Source: UBA695 sp042691655
GTDB taxonomy: Bacteria; Verrucomicrobiota; Verrucomicrobiia; Chthoniobacterales; Chthoniobacteraceae
Direction of reading: 5' to 3'
Assembly (NCBI GenBank): GCA_042691655.1
Contig: CP170506.1
Span: 3,162,001 to 3,226,000 of the forward strand
Length of the DNA stretch: 64,000 bases
The first letter of the stretch is position 1, and each line of letters begins with the position of its first letter. The position numbers were made by a program, and so were the translations under genes. Positions 35,288-43,894 of this stretch are shown one piece after another. The notes beneath the pieces are model-generated. The model made no database searches and was not told where the DNA came from. It was given only the letters and a program-made list of their open reading frames with translations.

Positions 35288-35322
35288 GAGCCGCTTTCAC
35301 CAATCGGCTGCGGGGCTCTTTT
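35288..35322 (+). promoter_or_regulatory. Possible attenuator hairpins before the P-type ATPase gene
   Basis: AGCCG (35289-35293) can pair with CGGCT (35305-35309), or GAGCC...GC can pair with the following GCGGGGCTC and be followed by TTTT. The two pairings exclude each other. The structure ends 14 bp before the ATPase start. This could be a leader control element or chance. Confidence 0.25.
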
Positions 35323-35335
35323 CGCGCGTAGATCT

Positions 35336-37999
35336 ATGTTTCGCACTTTAATCGGCAAAATCCATCCCACCGTATTCCTGAAGGCTGCCAAGGCGGCCTC
35401 TGGGACCGTTTCCGAAGACGAAAGCCGGCTCGTGGAGTTATGCCGCTGCACCCCGGAGGAAGCCGTCGCCCGCCTGGGCGTCACGGAGCACGGACTTTCG
35501 CCCGAAGCGGTGGATGAAGCGCGCGACCATTACGGCCCGAACCTGCTGAGCCACAAGATCGAGAAGGGCGTCATCGGCGAACTTCTCCAGCGGTGTAAAA
35601 ACCCGCTCGTCATTCAGTTACTGGTCATCTGCATCGTCTCGCTGGTGATGGGCGACTTCCGGTCCGCCATCGTCGTGGGCGGAATGATTCTTTTATCCGT
35701 CGGGCTCGCCTATGTGCAGGAGCACCGTTCCAGCCGGGCTGTGGAAGAATTGCAGGCCATGGTCCAGGCGGATTGCACGGTGGTCCGCGACGGGGTGGAA
35801 ACCGACGTCGCCATCGCCGATATTGTCCCGGGCGACATCGTCATCCTCAATGCCGGGGCCATCATCCCCGCCGACATCCGGCTCCTCACGGCAAAAGACT
35901 TTTTCGTAAGCCAGTCCTCCCTCACCGGCGAATCAATGCCCGTGGAAAAGACGGCCGAACCGGCGGACGTCACGGGGCGCGGCCTCATCGAATTGCAGAA
36001 CGCCTGCTTTCAGGGCAGCAACGTCCTGAGCGGCACGGCGCGCGGCGTCGTCGTCAACACCGGCAGCAAGACCCACTTCGGCGCCATTGCCGAGAAGCTC
36101 GGCGGGGACCGCGTCCAGACCAGCTTCGACCGGGGCATCGCCGGGTTCACCTGGCTGATGATCCGCTTCATGGTGGTGATGGTCAGCTTCGTCTTTGTCA
36201 TCATCTCCTGGCGCAATCACAATTTCACCGACGCGCTCCTTTTCGGCCTCTCCGTGGCCGTCGGCCTGACGCCGGAGATGCTCCCCATGATCGTCACGGT
36301 GAACCTCTCCAAGGGGGCCATGGCGATGTCGCGCAAGAAGGTGATCGTCAAGCGCCTCAACGCCATCCAGAACTTCGGGGCCATCGACATTCTCTGCACC
36401 GACAAGACCGGCACGCTCACGCAAGACCGCGTCATCCTGGAGAAAGCCGTGGACGTGACCAACCGCGACAGCGAGGACGTGCTGCGCTACGCGTACATGA
36501 ACAGCTACTACCAGACGGGCCTGCGCAACCTGCTGGACCGTTCGGTACTCTCCCACACGGAACTCGACGTGGAGCGCAACTGCCGCAAGGTGGACGAAAT
36601 CCCCTTCGACTTCCAGCGCAAGCGCATGAGCGTGGTGGTGGACTACGAGGGCGACCACGTGCTGATCTGCAAAGGGGCCGTGGAGGACATTTATAAGAGC
36701 TGTACGCACTACCAGGTGGACGACGAAGTCCACCTCATGATCGACCTCATCAAGAACGATCTGCTGGAGGAATACGAGGACCTCAGCCGCGACGGCTACC
36801 GCGTCCTGGGCATCGCCTACCGCGAATTTCCGCAAACCAAAACCACCTTTTCCGTCACCGACGAAAGCGACTTGATCCTCCTGGGCTACATCGCCTTCCT
36901 CGATCCGCCCAAGGGCTCGGCAGCCACGGCCATCGCGCAGCTTAAGGAAGTCGGCGTCTCCACCAAGATCCTCACCGGCGACAACGCGCTCGTCACCCGC
37001 AAGATCTGCAAAGACGTGGACCTCGAAGCCGGGGACATCATCACCGGCGATCTCCTCATTGGCCTCGACGAGGAAGCACTCGGCGAACTGGCCGAAAAAA
37101 CCACCGTCTTCGCCCGCCTCTCCCCCACGCAAAAGGAATCCATCATCGTGGCGCTGCAAAAGCGCGGCCACGTCATCGGCTACATGGGCGACGGCATCAA
37201 CGACGCCCCCTCCATGCGCGCGGCCGACGTCGGCATTTCGGTGGATACGGCGGTGGACGTCGCCAAGGAATCGGCCGACATCATCCTGCTAGAGAAAAGC
37301 CTGCTCGTCCTCGAAGACGGCATCCTCGAAGGCCGCAAGGTCTTCGGGAACATCATCAAGTACATCCGCATGGGGGCCAGCTCGAACTTCGGCAACATGT
37401 TCAGCGTCCTGGGAGGAGCCATGTTCCTCCCCTTCCTACCGATGGCGCCCATCCAGGTGCTCGTCAACAACCTGCTCTACGACGCCTCGCAGCTCGGCAT
37501 CCCGGCCGATTCAGTCGATCCCGAGTACCTCAAAACACCGCGCCAGTGGAACATCAAAAACATCCGCCGCTTCATGATGTGGATCGGGCCGATGAGCTCC
37601 ATCTTCGACTACGCGACATTCTTCCTGATGTTCTACTTCTTCAATTGCTGGCTCTTCAGCGACCCGGGCACCTCGCCGGAGATGAAGGACTACTACGAGA
37701 AACTATTCCACACCGGCTGGTTCGTGGAGTCGATCCTCACGCAGACCTTGATCGTGCACATCATCCGGACGAACAAGATCCCGTTCTTCCAGAGCATCGC
37801 CAGCCCGGCCCTGCTGCTCACCACCCTGGCCGTCATGGTCGCGGGCGGCTCGCTGCCGTACCTGAGGCTGGGCGAATACCTCGGGCTCGTCCCGCTGCCG
37901 GGAATCTACTGGGCGTGGATCGCCGGGTTCCTAATCGCCTACTCCGTGCTCACACACTTCATGAAGACCTGGTTTCACAAGAAATACGGCATCGACTAG
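35336..37999 (+). CDS. mgtA: Magnesium-transporting P-type ATPase (MgtA/MgtB type)
   Basis: P3B-type ATPase importing Mg2+. The 887 residues include the actuator motif SSLTGESMPVEK, the phosphorylation site DKTGTLTQDR (Asp356), the nucleotide-binding segment DFQRKRMSVVVDY and the hinge GDGINDAPSMRAADVGISVDTAVDVAKESADIILLEK. The transmembrane region has 10 helices, with VGLTPEMLPMIVTVNLSKGA and the C-terminal helices MGASSNFGNMFSVLGGA typical of MgtA. Monocistronic. A possible attenuator-like hairpin precedes the start. Confidence 0.95.
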   Translation: MFRTLIGKIHPTVFLKAAKAASGTVSEDESRLVELCRCTPEEAVARLGVTEHGLSPEAVDEARDHYGPNLLSHKIEKGVIGELLQRCKNPLVIQLLVICIVSLVMGDFRSAIVVGGMILLSVGLAYVQEHRSSRAVEELQAMVQADCTVVRDGVETDVAIADIVPGDIVILNAGAIIPADIRLLTAKDFFVSQSSLTGESMPVEKTAEPADVTGRGLIELQNACFQGSNVLSGTARGVVVNTGSKTHFGAIAEKLGGDRVQTSFDRGIAGFTWLMIRFMVVMVSFVFVIISWRNHNFTDALLFGLSVAVGLTPEMLPMIVTVNLSKGAMAMSRKKVIVKRLNAIQNFGAIDILCTDKTGTLTQDRVILEKAVDVTNRDSEDVLRYAYMNSYYQTGLRNLLDRSVLSHTELDVERNCRKVDEIPFDFQRKRMSVVVDYEGDHVLICKGAVEDIYKSCTHYQVDDEVHLMIDLIKNDLLEEYEDLSRDGYRVLGIAYREFPQTKTTFSVTDESDLILLGYIAFLDPPKGSAATAIAQLKEVGVSTKILTGDNALVTRKICKDVDLEAGDIITGDLLIGLDEEALGELAEKTTVFARLSPTQKESIIVALQKRGHVIGYMGDGINDAPSMRAADVGISVDTAVDVAKESADIILLEKSLLVLEDGILEGRKVFGNIIKYIRMGASSNFGNMFSVLGGAMFLPFLPMAPIQVLVNNLLYDASQLGIPADSVDPEYLKTPRQWNIKNIRRFMMWIGPMSSIFDYATFFLMFYFFNCWLFSDPGTSPEMKDYYEKLFHTGWFVESILTQTLIVHIIRTNKIPFFQSIASPALLLTTLAVMVAGGSLPYLRLGEYLGLVPLPGIYWAWIAGFLIAYSVLTHFMKTWFHKKYGID

Positions 38000-38006
38000 C
38001 GGGCCG

Positions 38007-38576
38007 CTATGAGCACCCATACCGCTTGCAGGCCTCGGCGATAATCGCGTCGGCGGCCTGCGTGTGGGTCTTGTAGGTGGTATCCACTGTAAAATCAGCC
38101 GTTGCGTCGTAGAGCGGCGCGCGCGAGGCCAGGAGCTGCGTCACCGTCTCGCGCGGGTTCTCCGTATGCAGGAGCGGCCGGGCCCGGTTACGCGAAACCC
38201 GCTCGTAAATCACCTCTTCCGACGCCGAAAGGAGCACGACAAACCCGAGTTCGTGCAACAGCGGCACATTCCGGGGCTGCGTCACGATCCCGCCGCCCGT
38301 GGCGATCACCGCGCGGCTGGCCCGCCGGTCGCGGAGAAACTCCAACGTGCGCGACTCGTAATCCCGAAACGCTTCCTCCCCCTTTTGCGCGAAAATCTCC
38401 GTAATCTGCATCCCTGCCGCCTCCACCACCAGCGCATCGGTATCCAGGAGCTGGGAACCGAGCTTCGTGGCCAGGATCCGGCCAATCGACGACTTGCCGC
38501 TGCCCATGAAACCGATCAGGACAATATTGACGGCGGGTGCCGGAGGCAGGGCAGGGTTATTGGGTAAATCGCTCAT
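38007..38576 (-). CDS. aroK: Shikimate kinase
   Basis: Phosphorylates shikimate at the 3-OH in the chorismate pathway. The 189 residues include a short N-terminal extension of about 15 aa. Walker A is GFMGSGKSS (residues 22-30). Shikimate-binding residues are in LLDTDALVVEAAGMQITEIFAQKGEEAFRDYESRTL (Asp34-type and Arg58-type motifs). ATGGGIVT and the lid RNRARPLL complete the fold. The stop lies 7 bp from that of the convergent mgtA. Divergent from the Sua5 gene. Confidence 0.95.
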   Translation of the reverse strand: MSDLPNNPALPPAPAVNIVLIGFMGSGKSSIGRILATKLGSQLLDTDALVVEAAGMQITEIFAQKGEEAFRDYESRTLEFLRDRRASRAVIATGGGIVTQPRNVPLLHELGFVVLLSASEEVIYERVSRNRARPLLHTENPRETVTQLLASRAPLYDATADFTVDTTYKTHTQAADAIIAEACKRYGCS

Positions 38577-38664
38577 TCAGAAGGGGGCGAAGCGTAGGTC
38601 CTTGGCCCTTCCTCGTCAATTCCGCTTCAAAAAGAGCCCCACAGAGGGTAGGGTCACCGTTCCT

Positions 38665-39657
38665 TTGAACACGCTTCTACTTCCAACCGACACCCCCGAG
38701 CAGCTCGCGCATGCCGTAGCCGAGGCCTCGCGCTGCCTTGCCGCGGGGGACCCGGTCGGCCTGCCCACGGAAACCGTCTATGGCCTGGCCGCCGACGGCC
38801 TGTGCCCCGAGGCGGTCCTCAAAATCTACGAAGCCAAGGAGCGCCCCTTTTTCGACCCGATGATCCTGCACCTGCCGGACCTCGGCTGGCTGGACCGCCT
38901 CACCGCCCCGCCCGCCTCCGACCGCCCGCTCATCGACGCCCTGACCGCCCGCTTCTGGCCCGGCCCGTTGACGATTGTGCTCCCCCGGCGGGAGATCGTA
39001 CCGGACGTGGCCGCCAGCGGCCTGCCCACCGTGGCCCTGCGGATGCCCGCCCACCCGGTCTTCCAGGCCATCACACGCGCTTTTGGCCGACCGCTCGCCG
39101 CCCCGAGCGCCAACCGTTTTGGCCGGATCAGCCCCACCGCCGCCGCCCACGTGGTAAGCGAACTTTCGGGTCGCATCCCGCTCGTGGTTGACGGCGGCCC
39201 CACCACCCACGGCGTGGAATCGACCATCATCGCCGTGGCCGGGGGGAAAATCGAAATCCTGCGCAATGGCCCCGTCACCCGCGAGGAACTGGAAGCTTTT
39301 GGCGAAGTGACCGCCGCCGGAGCCGTCTCCAAGCCCGTCGCGCCCGGGCAGTTGAAAAGCCACTACGCCCCCCGCACCCCCATGCGCCTCAGCGAGCACC
39401 CCGAGCCCGTCCCGGGCAAACGCTGCGGCCTCATGGCCTGGAAAACGGCGCTTCCCGGATTTGAGAAAGTCGAGCTTCTGGCCCTCGAGCGGGGCGACCT
39501 GCGCGAAGCCGCCTCACGCCTTTTCGCCGCCATGCGCCGCCTGGACGAAGCGGGCCTGGACCTCATCCTGGCCGAGCCCCTCCCCGAAACCGGCCTCGGC
39601 GCGGCCATCATGGACCGCCTGCGCAAGGCCGCGCACAACACGATGCAGAGGGAATGA
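38665..39657 (+). CDS. tsaC: L-threonylcarbamoyladenylate synthase (Sua5/YrdC)
   Basis: Makes threonylcarbamoyl-AMP for t6A37 of tRNA. The 330-residue long (Sua5) form has a YrdC domain (about 15-200; GLPTETVYGLAADGL, KIYEAKERPFFDPMILHL, LPTVALRMPAHPVF, AAPSANRFGRISPT, VVDGGPTTHGVESTI) and a C-terminal Sua5 domain beginning APGQLKSHYAPRTP and ending GLGAAIMDRLRKAA. The start was placed at TTG 38665 because it gives a normal N-terminus and follows an AGAGGG-like ribosome site; the longer frame overlaps the divergent aroK. Start uncertain by a few codons. Confidence 0.93.
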   Translation: MNTLLLPTDTPEQLAHAVAEASRCLAAGDPVGLPTETVYGLAADGLCPEAVLKIYEAKERPFFDPMILHLPDLGWLDRLTAPPASDRPLIDALTARFWPGPLTIVLPRREIVPDVAASGLPTVALRMPAHPVFQAITRAFGRPLAAPSANRFGRISPTAAAHVVSELSGRIPLVVDGGPTTHGVESTIIAVAGGKIEILRNGPVTREELEAFGEVTAAGAVSKPVAPGQLKSHYAPRTPMRLSEHPEPVPGKRCGLMAWKTALPGFEKVELLALERGDLREAASRLFAAMRRLDEAGLDLILAEPLPETGLGAAIMDRLRKAAHNTMQRE

Positions 39658-39669
39658 CCCTGATTTTTA

Positions 39670-39719
39670 TCAGGAACTCAGGAACCAAAAATTTGCTTTG
39701 CCGCCGCTTTGCGTGAACT
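39670..39719. repeat. TCAGGAACT-family repeat (copy 6) with CGCAAAG-type tail
   Basis: TCAGGAACTCAGGAACC at 39670-39686 is followed by TTGCTTTGCCGCCGCTTTGC (39693-39712), a CGCAAAG-type unit. It fills the gap between the Sua5 gene and murJ. Confidence 0.7.
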
Positions 39720-39734
39720 CTCTCCCTTCCGCCG

Positions 39735-41381
39735 ATGACACCTGATTCCCCGACCGCCTCCTCAAAATCCCAAAACCAGTTCAGCCGTAAAGCCGCTGGC
39801 GTCGTGGGGCTGGCCGTGGCATTTAGCCGCGTGCTTGGGCTCGTGCGCGAGCTGGTCTTTGCCAAGCTCTTCGGGGCCGGGTACCTGATGGACGTCTTCG
39901 TCACCGCCTTCCGCGTCCCCAACCTTCTGCGCGACCTCTTCGCCGAGGGGGCCCTCTCCACCGCCTTCATCACCGTCTTTTCCAAGAAAATCAAGCAAGA
40001 GGGGGACGCCTCGGCCTGGGCGCTGGCCAATAAAGTCGCCACGCTCGCCGCCGTCTTCATGAGCGCCGTTACGCTGCTGGGCATCCTCTTCGCTCCGCAC
40101 CTGATCGGCTTCCTGGCCGACGGCTTCGCGCCCGAGAAGGCCGCCCTCACGATCCAGCTCACGCAGATCATGTTCCCCTTCATCCTGCTCGTCTCTCTGG
40201 CGGCGCTGGTGATGGGAATGCTCAATGCCAAAAACGTCTTCGGGATGCCCGCCTTGGCCTCCAGCTTCTTTAACCTCGGCTCAATCATCGGCGGCGTCGG
40301 CATCGGCTGGTGGCTGGACCCCCATTTTGGCCCCCGCGCCCTGGTCGGCCTCGCCATCGGCACGTTGATCGGCGGGCTCTTGCAGCTCATCGTCCAGTTT
40401 CCCTCCCTGCGCCACGCCGGGTACCGCTTCCGGCCCGACTTTGCATGGCGCGACAAAGGCGTGTGGGACATTCTGACCCTCATGGGCCCCGCCGTCATCG
40501 CCGCCAGCGCCGTCCAGGTCAATGTGATGGTGAACACCAAGTTCGCCTCCCACATCCTCGGTGATGGCCCCGTAAGCTGGCTCAACGCCGCCTTCCGCCT
40601 GATGCAGCTCCCGCTCGGGGTCTTCGGCGTGGCTGTGGGCACCGTCACCCTGCCCGTCATCTCCCGCTTTGCTGCCACCCACGACCTGGGCGGCGTCCGC
40701 TCCACCCTGGGGCATGGGCTGCGGCTGGCGTTTTTCCTGACGATCCCCTGCGCCGTCGGCCTCATTTTCTTCGCCGAGCCGATCATCTCTCTGATATTTG
40801 AGAGAGGCCGCTTCCATTACAGCGACACCCTCCAAACTGCCGAGGCGCTGCGCTACTACGCCCTGGGCCTTGTGGCCTACTCGGGTATCAAGGTCATCGC
40901 CCCCTGCTTCTACGCCCTGGATAAAAAGAATATGCCCATGCTGGTCAGCTTTTTCTCGATTTTGACCAATTACGTCTTCAACCAGTTCTTCACCTTCAAC
41001 CTCCACTTCGGCCACCGGGGGCTGGCCCTCTCCACGAGCCTCGTGGCCATTCTCAACTTCGCCATTCTCTACGTCCTCATGGCCCGCCACATCGAGGGCC
41101 TGGAGACCAAGGCCCTCCTGCGCAGCTTCGCCAAGCTCGCCGCCGCCAGCGTCCCCCTCGCGCTCGTCTGCGTGGCTGCCCAGCACTGGGTTTTCCCCAA
41201 CCTCGGGGCCATGGCCTTTATCCCCAAGCTCATCGGGGTGGGGCTGACGATCGGGGCGGGCGCGGCCGTGTTCGGAGCCGGGGTTGCCCTCCTGCGCGTG
41301 GAAGAAATCGCCGACGTCGTGGCAATGCTCCGAAGGAAGCTCGGCAAGTTTCGCCGCTCTGGCACGGGGGCTGCTCGTTAA
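39735..41381 (+). CDS. murJ: Lipid II flippase MurJ
   Basis: Multidrug/oligosaccharidyl-lipid/polysaccharide (MOP) superfamily flippase for lipid II, inner membrane. The 548 residues form about 14 TM helices. It opens with the MviN-type AAGVVGLAVAFSRVLGLVRELVFAKLFGAGYLMDVFVTAFRVPNLLRDLFAEGALSTAFITVF, and includes GVAVGTVTLPVISRFAA and FERGRFHYSDTLQTAEALRYYALGLVAYSGIKV. It ends in a basic tail. It probably heads a small cluster with the secreted and holB genes, 82 bp and 12 bp downstream respectively. Confidence 0.95.
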   Translation: MTPDSPTASSKSQNQFSRKAAGVVGLAVAFSRVLGLVRELVFAKLFGAGYLMDVFVTAFRVPNLLRDLFAEGALSTAFITVFSKKIKQEGDASAWALANKVATLAAVFMSAVTLLGILFAPHLIGFLADGFAPEKAALTIQLTQIMFPFILLVSLAALVMGMLNAKNVFGMPALASSFFNLGSIIGGVGIGWWLDPHFGPRALVGLAIGTLIGGLLQLIVQFPSLRHAGYRFRPDFAWRDKGVWDILTLMGPAVIAASAVQVNVMVNTKFASHILGDGPVSWLNAAFRLMQLPLGVFGVAVGTVTLPVISRFAATHDLGGVRSTLGHGLRLAFFLTIPCAVGLIFFAEPIISLIFERGRFHYSDTLQTAEALRYYALGLVAYSGIKVIAPCFYALDKKNMPMLVSFFSILTNYVFNQFFTFNLHFGHRGLALSTSLVAILNFAILYVLMARHIEGLETKALLRSFAKLAAASVPLALVCVAAQHWVFPNLGAMAFIPKLIGVGLTIGAGAAVFGAGVALLRVEEIADVVAMLRRKLGKFRRSGTGAAR

Positions 41382-41463
41382 GGGGGTTCCCCATCGGAGA
41401 CCGGAAAACGGAAAGGACTTTACCCAGAACTCTGTTTTGACTAAAACATCACGAATTCACCCC

Positions 41464-42348
41464 ATGAGCCCCCGCCGCCTACATATCCTGTTTGGGTTTT
41501 GCCTCGTGTCGCTCACCGCGCTCACCGCGCCGCTGGCTCATGCGCAATCCGCCAACGGCGACTTTAACAAGTACGCCCAGAAGCTTCGGGAAAACGCCCT
41601 CTTAAAGATGGAGCCGACCGTCCAGGTCCAGACCTCCACCTCCTCTCAGCAGACCCAAGCACAGCCCCTGGGGGGGACCAGCACGATCAGCCGCGTCGGC
41701 TCGTTCTTCGGCCTCGGCAGCCGCTACCCGTGGAAGGCCAACATCGTCACCACCGTTTTCTGGATTGGCGAGGGCACCACGGCCCGCAACCCTACGCCCA
41801 ACCGCGCCAGCTCCTGGGACCCCAACTGGATGGGCAAATACGGCGGCGTCGACAGCCCCGAGCGCCGCGACGGCTTCATGCCCGTCGGTTTCATCCCCGG
41901 CCAGAACCCCTTCTACTGCGCGCTGCCCTATAACGACGTCACCCGCGGCACCACCAAGCCGGAAGCCTCGTTCGTCATCCCCTGGTTCCGCCAGGAGTTT
42001 CAGCGCCCCGGCCAATCCGTCTGCAAAGGCCGCTGGCTGGCCATCCGCCACGGCAACCGCGTCGCCTACGCCCAGTGGGAGGATTGCGGCCCCTTCCGCA
42101 CCGACCATTGGCAGTACGTCTTCGGCAAAGAACTGCCCAAGGCGAACATCAACAACGGCGCGGGCCTCGACATCTCGCCCGCCGTGCGCGACTACCTCGG
42201 CATCAACGGCATCACCGACGTGTGCGACTGGAAGTTCGTGGACTTCTCGGAAGTCCCCAACGGCCCCTGGGCCCGCTTCGGCGACAACAACACCTTCGTC
42301 ATGAACGCCCGGCGCACCACCGAGCGCGTGGCCAGCGGGAAGCAGTAG
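41464..42348 (+). CDS. Secreted RlpA-like double-psi beta-barrel protein
   Basis: 294 residues with signal peptide (MSPRRLHILFGFCLVSLTALTAPLAHAQ). The region after about residue 80 looks like an RlpA-type double-psi beta barrel: NPFYCALPYND, then RHGNRVAYAQWEDCGPF, and NNGAGLDISPAVRDYLGI, parallel to the VxVxDRGPF...IDLSxAAxxxLG pattern of RlpA. Such proteins act on glycan strands of peptidoglycan at the septum, and the gene sits between murJ and holB, 12 bp before the latter. No SPOR domain is present. Peptidoglycan role is inferred. Confidence 0.65.
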   Translation: MSPRRLHILFGFCLVSLTALTAPLAHAQSANGDFNKYAQKLRENALLKMEPTVQVQTSTSSQQTQAQPLGGTSTISRVGSFFGLGSRYPWKANIVTTVFWIGEGTTARNPTPNRASSWDPNWMGKYGGVDSPERRDGFMPVGFIPGQNPFYCALPYNDVTRGTTKPEASFVIPWFRQEFQRPGQSVCKGRWLAIRHGNRVAYAQWEDCGPFRTDHWQYVFGKELPKANINNGAGLDISPAVRDYLGINGITDVCDWKFVDFSEVPNGPWARFGDNNTFVMNARRTTERVASGKQ

Positions 42349-42360
42349 AGCAGGATCCCG

Positions 42361-43347
42361 ATGGCTTTCGCACCCGATGCCGCATTTGAATTCCTCCGCC
42401 GAGCCCATGAAACAGGCAGGCTCGCCCACGCGTACCTGATCGCAGGGGACCCCGGCAGCGGCAAACGGGCCCTGGCCTTGCGCCTCGCGGGCCTCGTCAC
42501 CGGGGCGAACGGCGATCCCCTCAAGCACGCCGACGTCCACGCCATCGAGCCCGAGTCCAAATCACGCCTCATTCGCGTCGAACAGACGCGGGACCTGGAA
42601 AAAGAGCTACAAATGCGCGCCTCCCAGAGCGGGCGCAAAGTGGCCATCATCTTCGACGCCGACCGGATGAACGCCGCTGCCTCCAACTCGTTCCTCAAAA
42701 CCCTGGAGGAACCCCCGGCCAACTCGCTCCTCATCCTGGTCAGCGCGCACCCCGAGATGCTGCTCGAAACCATCCTCTCGCGCTGCATCCTCGTCTCGCT
42801 CACCGCCCCGGCCCGCAAGGACCTCCCCGAGACCCAGCGCCACCTCCTGGAGGCCGTAAACCGCTTCCTGACTCGCGGCGGCAAGCCGGGCGAAAGCGAA
42901 ATCGCCAGCATCTTCGCCCTCGTGCGCGAATTCACCCTGCTCCTTTCCGAAGCCAAAAGCGCCATCGCCGATGAAGGCGCCGCCGAGCTCAAGCACGAAG
43001 AAGGCCTTTACAAGCAGACCACCGACGGGAAGTGGCTCGGCGAGCGCGAGGAATACTACAAAGCCCTGGCCGAATCCCGCTACCTGCAAGCCCGCACCCT
43101 TTTCATCGAAACGCTGCTCCAGTGGTGGGGCGACATCCTGCGCCAGCAGCACCACGCCACCGAAGGCGACGCCCTCGATTTCCCCACCCACGCCGCGCAA
43201 ACCGAGGCGCTTGCAGCGAAATTCAGCACCCCCGACGTGCTCCGGCGCATCGCCGCCCTGGAGGGCCTGCGCGAAAACTTCGGGCGCAACGTCCAGGAAC
43301 AGCTCGCCGTCGAAGTCGCCTTCCTGGAAGCCTTCCGCGCCGCTTAG
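42361..43347 (+). CDS. holB: DNA polymerase III delta-prime subunit
   Basis: Part of the clamp loader. The 328 residues include the AAA+ domain with GDPGSGKRALALR (Walker A retained), a sensor-like region with SRLIRVEQTRDLEKEL, the VAIIFDADRMNAAASNSFLKTLEEPPANSLLILVS segment typical of delta-prime, LLETILSRC, and an all-helical C-terminus. The Cys4 zinc finger normally in delta-prime is absent, as in some phyla. Follows the secreted DPBB gene by 12 bp. Confidence 0.88.
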   Translation: MAFAPDAAFEFLRRAHETGRLAHAYLIAGDPGSGKRALALRLAGLVTGANGDPLKHADVHAIEPESKSRLIRVEQTRDLEKELQMRASQSGRKVAIIFDADRMNAAASNSFLKTLEEPPANSLLILVSAHPEMLLETILSRCILVSLTAPARKDLPETQRHLLEAVNRFLTRGGKPGESEIASIFALVREFTLLLSEAKSAIADEGAAELKHEEGLYKQTTDGKWLGEREEYYKALAESRYLQARTLFIETLLQWWGDILRQQHHATEGDALDFPTHAAQTEALAAKFSTPDVLRRIAALEGLRENFGRNVQEQLAVEVAFLEAFRAA

Positions 43348-43894
43348 CGCCGGAAACGGTTCCTTGAATTTTATCAGGAACTTGAGGAACTCACGAAAAA
43401 GGCAGGAAATTCCGTTCCTGAGTTTTTTCCCTCGTAACGTCGGTATCTGGGAATCTCTGATTCCCCACCGCTGCGAACCGGCCCCTCCGCATGGAGTAAA
43501 GCCCTTTTGAAAAACCGGCGAAGACCGCTTTGGCCTCCGATCCGGAAAATCAAGAGGCGCGCCAGCAGATTAACCCCTTCTGCCGACGCGCCTACCCCTG
43601 ATTTCAAAAGCTGGTGAAAGATTAGCGGATTTTTAAACTAATGGAAATCCGCACTCTTGCGTAGAGGAAACCCTTTTTTAACGTTTTTGGGCGTTTTTCG
43701 CGCCCAACCGGCTTCAAATCAGGATTCCAACCCGCCTGCCAATGGAAATACTCATCCTATATGAGGGGTCCGAAAGCAACTGGAAAACCGTTTATTTTTA
43801 ATTTCCCCGTTTTTTGGGAGCCCCGATCAATCCAAGCTCCGCGGCCGATCTTGCCGCCACCACCGGAAACCGCCCCGCTCCCGAAACTCCTGGC
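43348..43894. other. Gene-free stretch with several hairpins, upstream of the Dop-like gene
   Basis: No believable ORF in either strand (the best is a 77-codon minus-strand frame with no known pattern). Besides the repeat copy, it contains hairpins: AGGCGCG (43555-43561)/CGCGCCT (43587-43593) with an inner GCAG/CTGC; GCGGATTT/AAATCCGC at about 43625-43653; and TTGGGCG/CGCCCAA at about 43687-43707. It may hold a small RNA or a structured leader of the next gene. Confidence 0.5.
43374..43422. repeat. TCAGGAACT-family repeat, inverted pair (copy 7)
   Basis: TCAGGAACTTGAGGAACTCA continues to GAAAAAGGCAGG, then ATTCCGTTCCTGAG closes a hairpin. It starts 26 bp after holB in the 547-bp gene-free stretch. 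Confidence 0.75.

Noticed and set aside
43374..43607. A 77-codon minus-strand frame upstream of the Dop-like gene, considered as a Pup-like tag
   Set aside because: No Gly-Glu/Gln C-terminus and wrong composition; covers a repeat and a hairpin; opposite strand to the Dop-like gene.
43814..43894. TTG start adding 27 residues to the Dop-like protein
   Set aside because: The extension is low-complexity and the family begins with R-I-x-G-x-E-x-E-Y-G, which matches the GTG at 43895.
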